A stretch of DNA of 64,000 nucleotides from Saxidomus purpurata (lineage: Eukaryota; Mollusca; Bivalvia; Venerida; Veneridae): assembly GCA_022818135.1 (NCBI GenBank), contig JAFMSR010000005.1, positions 18,482,716-18,546,715 on the forward strand, read 5' to 3'. The notes below the pieces were generated by a model. That model did no database searches. It had not been told where the DNA came from and saw nothing but the letters and a program-made list of their open reading frames with translations. Positions 9,999 to 22,000 of this stretch are shown here, one piece after another. The position numbers and the translations under genes are program-made. Within the stretch, counting starts at the first letter, position 1. Each line of letters starts with the position of its first letter.

Positions 9999-12900
9999 TT
10001 TATCGTCTATGTCCTCACCCTAGTTTCTCGGCAGTGAATATGAAGGGTTTTCAGCATGTGGGAGACGTGTTTGCGAGTCTCTTGAAAAGCCTTTGTGTGA
10101 TGTAGCCGGCTCAGTCACGAGGCAATCACTACCTCTAGAGCACACCAAACTGATCACTCGTTGAAAATTTCACCAGGAAAGCTTGGTGGCTGACTGGAAA
10201 CTGCAGTCAGGTATATTTCTCCTTTTTCAGCTTCAAAATTCTACTTTTATAGGCATGACGGAAGACATGCCGGGGTCTCCCTCCAAAACACAAGCTAAAA
10301 CTTTAGCTTTTGGACGGACCTTGATAAAATATCTTTCAAATCAAATCAAATCAAATAAAAAAATTCTGCCGTAAGCACATTTATTTACCATCCCTGGCAC
10401 AATGCAGTCAATCTGATAGTGAATTTAGGGGTCAAACTACCGTGTGCGATTTATAAGCGGTAGTTTGGCAACGTTCATCGTGGCTGTCCAAACTGTGCAC
10501 ATATCATAATTTGTCTTGTTATATTTTGTAAACTGTACTGCCGCTCGCTGCACAGTAAGAATTGATTGTAAAGTGTGTCATGTCATAGATCTATGGTATG
10601 AACAATCACATGCACAACGGAGTGTTATAAATGTTACGAAATTGCATAGAGGGAAGTTAGACTTTCCTGTACATGGTTTGTCTGAAATTTTATCTTTTGT
10701 TGAGTCTGGTTCGCCGTTTTTTTATATCAAGACTACCTGATCTAAAGGTAAATTAGGACATAAAGAAGACTGTGGACTCTGGCTCATTTGAACTTTGAAC
10801 CATCAAGACCTTCGAACAATTTCGGAAATAAAAATACATGTAAGACTTTTATAATCTCATTACGATGTGATTTTAGCGGGGGTTGGGGGTTTGTTAGTGG
10901 TGGCTGGGGGTCATTCAAACAAGAGACATTTGTTACAGCGGAGACTCTGCACATGACTGCATATTTAAGGTTTTTATTGGGATTTCCAAAATCAGCTAAT
11001 GTAACATTTGAATCTAGATGTTTCTAATCTAAAAGGAACTTATAACGACAGGATCTTAATCTCACTTGACTTTTTTACCTCTGGGCAAATGTATTCATAG
11101 ACTATTTTAATCTGAAGTAAACTAGCTGAAAAACAATTAATAGGTAAAATTCCCGCGATCAACGCGGAGGTAGATGTGATGGATGTCAGTGAATGCGGAT
11201 CTAGATTGCTCATAGGTCAGCTGCTTTTGCTCCGTTCGTTTTTATTGGCTCTTACTGGTCAACATCGGGCAGACACCTTTGTGGTAAACTTTTAAATTTT
11301 GACGAGCTTCGTGACCGGGGCTGTATGACTCACTTGGTACCAACAGGGACGTTATACGGGACATTTAAAACGGAATTTCTCTCTCCACGCATGATGTAAG
11401 TGCTTGCGCGAAGGGTAATGGAATATATTCGGGCTGTTGAAATCTCATTCAATACGAGCATCAATCCCATATTTTCCAGTTCAATTATCTTTATGCCCCG
11501 ATACTATATTTAACAAAACGCGATTTATATTTTTATAGTTACGCTATATGGTGGCTTTTGCATGTAAAGAAAATAATCAGCATCATTATAATTTCACAGA
11601 AAGTTTGTGCAGTGATGGAAATCGATACACTGCTGAATTCGGATATGATATCAATCAGTGCTTGGGGTGTACTCTATCATAATCTGTTTCAAGTTTTTGT
11701 TGTTTAAATTGTGTCCGCGAAAATAGCGAAACATTAGACACTACGTGTTGCGAAGCGGCAAAAATATTTTGTTGCATGTTTTGATACCAAGTTAAGATAC
11801 ATTAAATCATGTCTATATAGGTCTCAGTCAATTTTAAGAAAATTGATAGTGATAGTGTATAAAAATATCACGGTATTCTACTGAAATGTATAAATATAAA
11901 TTTTAGGAATTGTTTTTGAAGTCATATGACGCAACGGAATTAACTGATGTCCTGTCATTAATAATATCATAACACACTTAGTGAGTCAGTACGGGCAGAT
12001 TGCTTAATAAAGCTGAGAGATAGTTTCCGCCGATTATTGCGATTGTACAGATATGTACTTGTTGTATTGAAGTAGATATTTCATTGACACAACCATCAAA
12101 AACTGTAGTCTAATACTGCACAGTTGTGTTTTACGTGTGTACAAATAAATACACCAACTGAGATTGTGCACAGATCTCTAGAACGTTACTGTACATGTGT
12201 ATTGAAAAAATGAAAGCGACTTCACAGAAAGAAATGAAATAACAGGGAAATAAAAACACATCGGCGTAGATTAACGATGCAGTGACATGCAATGTGGTTT
12301 CTACTAAATTCTATTTTGTACAATTTTACTTCCTTGTACAGAATTATTCATAACATTTCCAGTTAAAAGTTTAAGTGTCATCTTGATCCTGGTGTTGACA
12401 TTTTCCTTCTTTTATCAGTAAAATAAAATTTCAGCATTCAACGACATCTGTCATTTTGGGATCACCTCCAAGATGACGCTGGAAATATCATATGATACTG
12501 GGAGTGAATCATCATGTATCACTCGCTTATGTGACTTGTTATATATTTCGTGTATTTGCACATGATCATGATTTGATTTTACAACATTCGTTCAGGAAAA
12601 AGATTGTCATCTAAACTTTAATATTTTACCACTGAAGTACCCGGTAAATTAATGATTCTTTCAGTCTACATTATTTGACTGCGGAAAAAGCTTTTATTTC
12701 GGTCAGAGGTTAAGTTTGTCTGCGTAAAGAACGCGCAGTCGTCCGTACACAAATTATTCAAAAGCCCGCCGGTTGTGTAAATACTACATATATTATATTA
12801 ACATGATGGTTAGTAATGGGGATTTTAACCACTCGTACAGATCAAGGTCATATGAATTTGGCTATAGGTTATAGAGCCATTTAATTCACAAGGCTGTAGT

Positions 12901-14100
12901 TGTTATACATTTTGAATGTAACAATGAAAATACACGTGCATATTTCCTCACGATGAGGAGTTTTACTTGGGCTTGCCGTTTTCTGTTCGACGCAGTATAT
13001 ATAGACCATGTAGACAGCCGCTATAGATCAATTGAATTTAAATGGTGAATCGATTGTCGGAGTTGTCCGCCCGAATCACATTGCAGTGACGGAACTGCAA
13101 TAGATGTGAAGAGACAATGATCACCTGAAAACATTATGTAGTTTCTGAGATAATGTCAGTTTATACACTGAATAATGGAAATCCACTCGCTTTATTTTTA
13201 GATTTAATACTCATTTTGAAATCCACTCTATTTATTTTTAGATTCAAATCATACATAACACTGTATTGAAACTTACCGCGGATGAGGAGAGACTGTGAGA
13301 AAAACAGCCATACACATTGTGTGCTTAAACTACCGATATCAAGTGGGAAAATAGAAGTTAACTCTTATTATTGGTATTGAGACCATTAAGTTTCCCAGTT
13401 TTATTCATTTTTTTCCAGATGGTCTGAGACCCATGCTTGTAACTACAATTACTAATGTAGCTGAATACTAAATACATGTATTGTTCATTCATATGACAAA
13501 CAAATGGCAAAATTAATGATGGTTACAAACAATGACACTTTATATTTATACCTTCGCAACACTAGTTTTAAATGACCAAAAATGATTTAACCGTATGAGC
13601 CATTTTGTGTCTTAGATGTTTAGACACATTTTAATAAGGAAAGGCCTACATGTATAATCAGCCTGGATGTTGTAAAACATACCAGCATGCTTACATTTAA
13701 AGAAAAACACATATAAGAGTTCATATTCTAAATTGAGCTAAGTTACCTTACATCTGAGAAGCAAAAATACATCGTAATATTAGTATCTGTCGAGTAATCT
13801 AAATACGAATTATGTGGGTTTTTTCACCATTTCTCTTATTTTTTCCAGTGGTATTTAAAGCTCATTTGTTCTAAACGCAAATTGTCCACGTATCACGCAA
13901 GTAAAGCACGTGTTTGATGTATAAATTTACAACAAGTCTTTAATCATAATTAGAAAACAAATGAAACATTCTGATGATAGTGTCAATAAGTGGACTTGGC
14001 TAAATTGATTGTTGTGACACAGTAACGTATACTTTACGCATAACGAACGAACGCTATCCTTTAACAACAGGAAATCGGTATATAAATGTATATACATATT
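9999..14100. other. 4-kb stretch without recognisable genes
   Basis: I see no convincing coding exon, RNA gene or tandem array here, apart from a 45-bp remnant of a palindromic MITE near 12617-12660 (ACCACTGAAGTACCCGGTAA). It lies upstream of the EGF-like gene that starts at 16099, so a 5' untranslated exon or promoter may be hidden in it, but none can be pinpointed. Confidence 0.4.
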
Positions 14101-14137
14101 TATCTTATGTTTTCCAGTGAATTATAGAGTTTTATTT

Positions 14138-15417
14138 TATGTTTTCCAGTGAATTATAGAGTTTTCTCAGTGAAATAAAAGTGATAATCCACAGTTTTTA
14201 AACAGTGGATTACCATTTTTATTTTTTATCTGTTTTGCAATCTTTAACCCGGATCAATTACGTCAAAAAGAAAACGGAGCGCCAAATAGATTAATGGTTG
14301 AAAACATGCGACGATGACGATCGTTTAAATGACGTCATTTGGGCTATGTTTCAAATGACGTTTCCCTTATTTTCGATATTTTGGTGAAATAAACTCAATA
14401 ATAAAGTTAGAGTTTTAACCATAAAATAAACAAAAAAATTGTTGGTGTCGGTGTAAAATGATGAAAATTTACTCGTGAACACCTTAAAGTTGTTATTTTC
14501 ACCCTGTGGCTCGCCATGGCGCGAAAGTAAAAATAAACATAATAGTGCCCACTGGATCAGTGAAATTATAACATCGCATGCTTACGCATAAAGAAACAAT
14601 TATCCTATAAATATTTAATGTTTTCGAGTGAATTATAGAGTTTTCTCAGTGAAATAAAAGTGATAATCCACAATTTTGAAACAGTGGATTACCATTTTTA
14701 TTTTTCACTGTTGGTGTTCAATCTTCTACCTGGATTTACGTCAAAAGGTATTCCAAGCGTAATTAATGCTGGAAACCATGCGACGATGACGTCGTTAAAA
14801 TGACGTCATTTGCGCTATGTTTTTTGATGACGTTTTCCGGCGATTTTCGTTATTTTATAGAAACAAACTCAATAAAAGTAGAGTTTTAACCATAAAATAA
14901 ACAGAAAAATTGTTGGTATCGGTGTTATATCACGTTAATTTCACTCGTGAACACCAAAAGTTGTCATAATTTCACGCGTGGAACTGACGCCATCCTATAA
15001 AAACATGAAATTGGTGCCCATACTAAATATATAACGTGATCTTACACCGAAACCAACAATTATCCTGTATTTCTCAGTGAAATCGTCAAGAAGTATACCG
15101 AGCATAATCAATGCTGGAAACCATGCGGCGATGACGTCGTTAAAATGACGTCATTTGTGCTATGTTTTCTGATGAGGTTTCCCGCGATTTTCGATATTTT
15201 GTAGAAACAAACTCAACAAAAGTAGATATAGAGTTTTAAACATAAAGAGAAAAATTGTAGGTATCGATGTAATATCACTTTAGTTTCACTCGTGAACACC
15301 AAAAGTAGCTATTTTCTCTCGTGGCTGCGCCACTCGTGAAAAATATCACTTTTGGTGCCCACTCGGTGAAATTATAACGTGATGTTACACCAAAAACAAC
15401 AATTATCCTCTATGTAA
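14138..15417 (+). repeat. Three-copy tandem module (350-480 bp) with CRE-like TGACGTCA and inverted repeats
   Basis: Copies lie at about 14138-14610, 14618-15063 and 15064-15417. Each has the order: a segment with ATGCGACGATGACG; a TGACGTCATTTG..CTATGTTT core (TGACGTCA near 14331, 14801 and 15149); AAACAAACTCAATAAAAGTA; then a sub-element bounded by ATTGTTGGTATCGGTGTAA and its approximate reverse complement TTACACCGAAACCAACAAT. Copies 1 and 2 also start with a hairpin (AATCCACA...AACAGTGGATTA) that copy 3 lacks. A 28-bp lead-in is itself duplicated at about 14105-14160. No coding capacity. Confidence 0.85.
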
Positions 15418-16098
15418 TTCTGAAATAAGGTATTTTCTGTATTGTGACTATGGTTGACTTGAATTCCAAGGTTACACACAGCGGTATTCTTTTTACCGTG
15501 ACAAAATAGACATGTAGCGCCAACGTTATCTTACGTTAACACTGTAGTGTAAGGTCACGCAATATGCATGCTAAACTTCTCGTGATTATGTACGTCTTGA
15601 TACTGTTTTACGCTGATCAGATTCAAGTAGTGAAGCAGCTATGGGAAAACCCGGTGTGTGAATATAAAATATAACGCAGTGAACAATTACAAGACGGCTA
15701 CAGTATATCTTAACATTATGTGTAGTGCAACTAAAACGATTGAGCACGTTGGAGTTCTTAATGGAGAATTACATGAAGTAATTTGAAAATGTTATTTTCA
15801 ATAAAAGTAAAATTAAGTAATAACTACACTTGATCGATCGATTTTTTTAAAAATTAATTATAATGATCAAAGCGTAGTTGCACACTTCAGTCTATATAAA
15901 CGAAGTGTTGGCATGAAATGCCGATACAGTGCTGATGTTAAGTTAAAAAGAAATTAATATTTCATTTGTCTATTGCCTTTTGAATACTCAGCGGAATTTA
16001 ATTGTTTTCGACTTCTTTCATACATCTATGATTCATTTTTTTATGATTCCATTTTGGATTTAAATGCAGAGCAGTAAAACGAATTTGATCTTTTACAG
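15418..16098. other. Region immediately upstream of the EGF-like gene's first coding exon
   Basis: AT-rich and without repeats I recognise. It ends in a splice acceptor (CTTTTACAG) directly before the ATG at 16099, so at least part of it should be intron and a 5' untranslated exon should lie further upstream. I cannot place it. Confidence 0.4.
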
Positions 16099-19000
16099 AT
16101 GGACCCGGAGGTTTCAAGCACCACTGCCAGACCTACAGCACGTTGGGCAAAACGGGTAAGCTCGGTATTTTCTGTTTTCGTCTGCTTTAAATGTGTCTTT
16201 GGTCTACGCACATTGTCATTCTTTACTTTTTCTGTTATCCATGTTTACAATTCTTTGAAAAGAGTTTGAAGGACAAGAGGCTCCGCGAAGTTTTGCAGCA
16301 TGTAATAAATTAATGTTTATCCGTCCATTGATTGATTTAGAAATAAATTATGTATTAGAATGTTTACATTCGCCGGAGTATATTTAATATATGTATTATT
16401 AATTGCGTCGTTAAAGTAAAGGAACAGTTCCTTTTGATATATGTTACCGTTTCCAGACAGTGACCTTGAAACACATACCCAAAGAGTATACACGTCTATA
16501 CAAAGCAAACTGTGCGCACAATGAAATAAGCTATATACTAATTTAGATAATGCTACGTGTGTTTATCACATGTATGAAACCTGCATATCTCAGTAAAAGA
16601 TGAAGACATTTTTATCTAAAATGAATAAGCAACAACAAGTGGAATTAGCGGAAAATAACTAACACGTTAGACTACGTATAGACCCGAATGGTTTATAAAC
16701 ACAAAATTTGGAATAAAATATATACATGTGGAGTCTATACCTTGCCGAGCTATATTAGTCAGGGTGGTGTATACATAGGAGCTCGAGGTCGGGATTATGC
16801 TTTTTCCGGCTTTGTTTTGTCTTTTTACATTTATTAAGAACCAAGCTAATCCCCGGATCTTAACTTTCATATTTTACCGCTGAAGTACCCGGTAGACTGA
16901 ATAAAGAACTTTTCTTTATTCAGTCTACCGGGTACTTCAGCGGTAAAATATTTTGTTAGCTTGGTTCTTTAATAAATGTAAAAAGACAAAACAAAGCCGG
17001 AAAAAGCATAATCCCGACCTCGAGCTCCTATGGGTGTATATAGAAAAGAAACCACTGTAAATTGTAGCTCAACTGTTACAGACTGACGAATAACTGCACC
17101 TTATTAACCCGACCCTGCATCTAAACTAAGGTTTCCCCGCTATATACGGTATTATTATACTACACAGGCTAGTGATTTTACACAAGTAGACAAAGTCTTC
17201 GGAGAAAAGTTGATGTTATACGTCGACTTTGTTTAGAAACTGTACTTGTTAACATAATTATGAATTATGATAATATGGTAAAATCCACGTACGGCATTGC
17301 TCTTGTGTTGTAAATTACTCTTCCATGAAATAAAATGTCAAAATGAAGTGCTCTACGAAAATTAAACAATTTGATAGGTTCTCGGTCATATTTTTGTTTG
17401 CACTACAACTTTATAGTCTGTTCGTTTGCTTTCAGGGGAAGTACCTTTTCATAAGCATCATCCTTCTGGCAATCGGGTTCCTCGTTGGTTGTGTGTACAA
17501 AACTAAGGCAGACAATATCGAAGGAGCACGCACATCTCACGAAGCGCAGACTTGGGATGAAGTTGTGAGCATCAGAGAAATCGGTAAATATTTATGTACC
17601 TGTATTTAGAGTGGGTATAACACTTTTTTTCCAAAGTCATATCCGTTACTTTTATAAACTACCAACTGATGGAATATGGAAGTAAAATGCATGTTTTAAA
17701 AGAAATAGTAAAATGATAAAATTGTTCTTTCGGTTAATTAGATTATTAAGAAAATTTACAGAAGAATATCAAGAAAACTTTTTAGAAAAATATTAAGAAA
17801 TGTCTTTGTTTTGCTGTTTTTGAAAATCGTAGTTATATATAAAATTACAGACATCCTCCGAATAAATCCAAATAGCTCTTGCGAGCGTCCTTCGTGCTCG
17901 AAATGTAAGGCCCAGATTCTGACTACAGATACTATTACCAGTGATCGTGAGTATTCATTATCACAGAGTTGTAAATTGTTTTAGAAGTTTGGAACTGCAG
18001 TTATATTTTGTAACAAATATTTACATTTCCTGCGCGAAGTGTTAGAGCGTGGGAAAATATTATTTGAGTCAGTGATTGTTTACAATGTTTAGTCCGATAC
18101 AATAGTTTGCAACTCGTGTAGTTATTGCAGGCACTTGTACTGAAATCGAGGCTGTCACACCGGACGCTTGTAGACTCGAACCAAGCAAGGATCGTATTAA
18201 AGCAAAAGTAAAAGGGTTTCCTCGCGGGTGTAGACTATAAAATAAAAAAGATAAACTTCAAGTTTGTTCCCAAAGTGAGCTTATATCAACTAAATCAATT
18301 TTACCAAGTCAATGGGCCGCAGCATCCATACACGTTGGTTGTATTGTTTACGGCAATCAAAATGATACAACTGGCAATCATCTTAAGCAATATGCAGCTT
18401 GTTTATGGTGTATTTACTATAATTAAACCATTTCGTGTAGATATGCACGGATGTGCAACGTCACATGTTACAAGATTTCCTCTTCTTTTCAGCTCTCGGT
18501 TGCTTGGACGACTCAAGGGTAAAAAATTCAAGTAAGTGGGAAAAATACAAATATATAAATCACAATTTAGTTATCATCATTATAGTAATTTCAGTGTATG
18601 CAAATAGTTCCTCTTGATTACATAAACTAGGTGTTTGCCTTGGCATTTTCAACTAGTTTTATGCACACAATATTAGTTAACAAGAGTGTTTCACTTTAGT
18701 ATATGTCATTGTTTTCTTGAAACTTAACTTGCACATTACAATAAATCAGTAATAATGTTGAAGGTCGAACCACATGCAAGCTTGTAATAACATTGAAGGC
18801 TAGTCCATCTTTAACAAGATTAGGGAACCTGCATGTCATTGATATAACAGGCTATTTGTCAGTACCATACCATGCAGATAATTATGATTATGCCATTCTT
18901 GTATCATTCAGGTTGCTTTCTGTGTGGAGGGGAGTGTAAAACATTGGCCTATTTAAAAGCCCATTTAAAAGATGGGATGAGATGTCAGAGACGACCTGTA

Positions 19001-22000
19001 ACTGTTACATGTAAGTAAATAGGCGTTTTCTTCAAGAGTGTCTATCAAACGTACTATCTGAGAGTGTATTAATCTTTGTTATTTTTTCGTGATTTGTGGA
19101 TCTACATTATCTCAAGGTTGTCAGTTTATGAGGAGTGTATAACATAAATTTGTCATTTAGGTTAGATTTCATATCAGCACCTGCCTACAGGTGTGATTTA
19201 TGTGTACTTTTCTCTTTAAACACAGTATAGAGATTAAAGATCTATACAGTATAGTCCAACCTCTCTAAACAACACCTCCGAAGAGCAAAAACCTCCAATG
19301 CAGTTATACCTAAACAAATTAACAATCAGGAAAAGACAATTTATGTTCTTTGGTCATACCTTTGATCTGTAAGCCTTGTTCACAAAGCTTGAGTACATAG
19401 CTCGAGAAAGTCTGAACACATAGCTCGAGCAAGCCTGAGTACATAGCTCGAGCAAACCTGAAGACATAGCTCGAGCAAGCCTGAATACATAGCTCGAGCA
19501 AGCCTGAATACATAGCTCGAGCAAGCCTGAATACATAGCTCGAGAACATACCTTGAGCAAAGGTATCTTCCATCATGTAGTACATTCTCTTTGATCGTAT
19601 GTAAGCTTCAGTTGTCTTTTATATGCCAACAGTGTACCTTTTACTTTTCTTTGGTTCGATTTCGCTGTACCGTATTGTATGACTGAGATACTTGTCTGTA
19701 TGTTCGTCTAGGTTGTTTTCTGTTGCAAATGAGTAATGCTACACAGATGTGTGGTATTCGGGGGAGCTATAACTGTTATCATTCGGACGTAAACGCCAAA
19801 CGAAAAATAGCACCTGGACTGCCCATATGTCAGTGTCCACATGGAAAGACGGGAGACATGTGCCAAAATGTTCACAAGGAAACAGTAAGTATTGATGCCA
19901 AAAAGATATGTGATTGAAAATTACATCTTTGTTTCTCTGCCGTGAAATTAACATTTACCTTACACATTTTATATAAAGTGTTACATGCGCTTCCACTTTT
20001 GCATGTGTGATGGTAGCGCCGATTGAGTGAGTTAAGCAGGCGACGTTGATGGTCCGATGCGGAAGCAGTTTGGCATCAATGCGTTTTGAATTTCGTGTGT
20101 CGGCAACTGTTTCTGGTTAACTTTATAAATGAAGTTTAGATGATGTAATCTAGAGATAGTCGTTTTATTTATGATATGTATTTTTCAGTTCAACTGTAAA
20201 TGTTTTAAAAAGCCATACCCGTTTTGTGATCAGGATAAAATGGTTGACTGTAATGGCACCAATGGCACAGATTCACGTTGTCGTATGGAAGTTGAAAGAA
20301 GCGGCGAAAAACACAATTGTGTCTGCGACAAAAATACAGGTACATTTATTAGATACTACTGCGAATTGAATGTTGTAAAATATAACCTACACCACTTTAT
20401 TCCCGTTATCATTGGCTCACAATAATTGTTCTTTCATTTTTAGCTCGACTTTTCTATGAAAAGGGGAGCTATCCTACTCGCCCCGGCGTCGGCGTCGGCG
20501 TCGGTGTCGGCGTCGGCGTCGGCGTCACACCTTGGTTAAGTTTTTCGTACCACCCCACTTTATTTCAGAAATATTAGAGGTATGGCTTTGAAACTTACCA
20601 TACTTGTTTACCATCATAACCTCCATCTACAGACAAGAGTACATAACTCTGTCAAGGTTTTTGACAGAATTATGGCCCTTTTTTTACTTGGAAAGTGTAT
20701 TGAGCTTGGTTAAGTTTTTCGTACCACCTCACTTTATTTCAAAACCATTGGAGGTATTGCTTTGAAACTAACCATACTTGTTTACCATCACGACCTTCAT
20801 CAACAGACAAGAGGACATAACTCTGTCAAGGTTTTTGACAGAATTATGCCCCTTTTTTACTTAGAAAATACATTGAATATGGGTAAAATCCACTTATTGC
20901 CTTAACCCTTTGAGATATTTGTCACAGGGTGAGAAAAATGTGCAGCCAGACCGGGGCTCGAACCCGGGGCCTTTCGCTTACAGGGCGAATGCTCTACCGA
21001 CTGAGCTACCGGGCCGCTTACACACATTCTCCCCAATTGTGAACTAAGTCCGAACTGTGACATACTCCCCACCATATTGAAATTCGTCCTCGAATTTCGT
21101 ACGGGTTAAGAGAACAAGGTAAACATGATCTCGAAGTATATATCCAGTCACAGTCCCATGTTGGGCGCCAAATGTCACAGGGTGAGAAAAATGTGCAGCC
21201 AGACCGGGGCTCGAACCCGGGGCCTTTCGCTTACAGGGCGAATGCTCTACCGACTGAGCTACCGGGCCGCTTACACACATTCTCCCCAATTGTGAACTAA
21301 GTCCGAACTGTGACATATTGCTTTGAAACTTTTAATGCTATTTCACATCATTACCCCCATCTGTACGCAAGAGAAGGTAACTCTGTCAGGGATTTGTTTT
21401 AAAAATTAAGGCCTTTTATCGACTTAGAATCTTGGTTAAGTTTTTCGTACCAGTCCATTTTTTTGACTGAACTGTTTGAGATATTAATTTGAAAGTTGGA
21501 ATACTTGTTTACCATCATGATTCCCAAACATGGGCAGGAGAAGGTAATTCTGTCAAGGATTTTATTTGAATTATGGCCCTTTTTGACTTAGAAACTCAGT
21601 TAAAATTTTCATTCTTGTCCACTTGTTAACTTAACCATTTGAGATATTACTTTGAAAGTTGGAGTACTTATGTACCATCGTAAGACCTATCTGTAAGCAA
21701 AAGAAGATAACTCTGTGAAAAATTTTCTTGATTTGTAATTCTTAGTTAAAGTCTTGTGTGCCCTTAACTGTCAAAGTTTTGTTTTATTGGCAAGCACTAA
21801 AAAAGTCGAGCACGCTGTCCTACTGACAGCTCTTGTTTGTCGATTCGTGTGAACACCCCAGATACTGGCAAACGTCCAAATAATACAAACAATGGTGACT
21901 TGTATAATTCACAACAAAGATTTTGTTTATATCAGGTGATGCTGACTCAAATGATGATGACTGTACAGCTCCCCACGCAGAACCGCAGACCAATGGTAAA

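Larger units (their letters stand above)
20920..21315 (-). mobile_element. Miniature LTR retrotransposon (TRIM) with tRNA-like sequence in its LTRs
   Basis: Two direct repeats of 143 bp (20920-21062 and 21173-21315), identical as far as I can read, flank a 110-bp interior. Each begins TGTCACAG and ends CTGTGACA, the TG..CA ends of LTRs. A 4-bp target duplication (TATT) sits at 20916-20919 and 21316-21319. On the minus strand, two bases inside the 5' LTR is TGGCGCCCAACATGGGAC (21170-21153), complementary to the 3' end of a lysine-type tRNA apart from about two bases: a primer binding site. The interior ends in the purine-rich GGTGGGGAGTA before the 3' LTR, a polypurine tract. There is no gag or pol, so it needs helper proteins. 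Matching LTRs and an intact target duplication imply recent insertion. TRIM elements have been reported from bivalves; whether this is the same family I cannot check. Confidence 0.9.
20437..21836 (+). repeat. TTTAGCTC...CTCTTGTT-type interspersed repeat, interrupted by a miniature LTR element
   Basis: It starts TTTTAGCTCGACTTTTCTAT, then a (GGCGTC)n run (20483-20526), and ends AAAGTCGAGC...ACAGCTCTTGTT. The body has four or more degenerate units of about 150-180 bp containing TTGGTTAAGTTTTTCGTACC and TTTGAGATATT.CTTTGAAA. A 395-bp element is inserted at 20920-21315, splitting a TTTGAGATATTGCTTTGAAA unit. It lies in the intron between exons 20189-20339 and 21936-21995 of the EGF-like gene. Confidence 0.8.

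Noticed and set aside
10516..11027. Two open frames of 74 and 79 codons
   Set aside because: No conserved motifs, no partner exons, and composition like flanking DNA.
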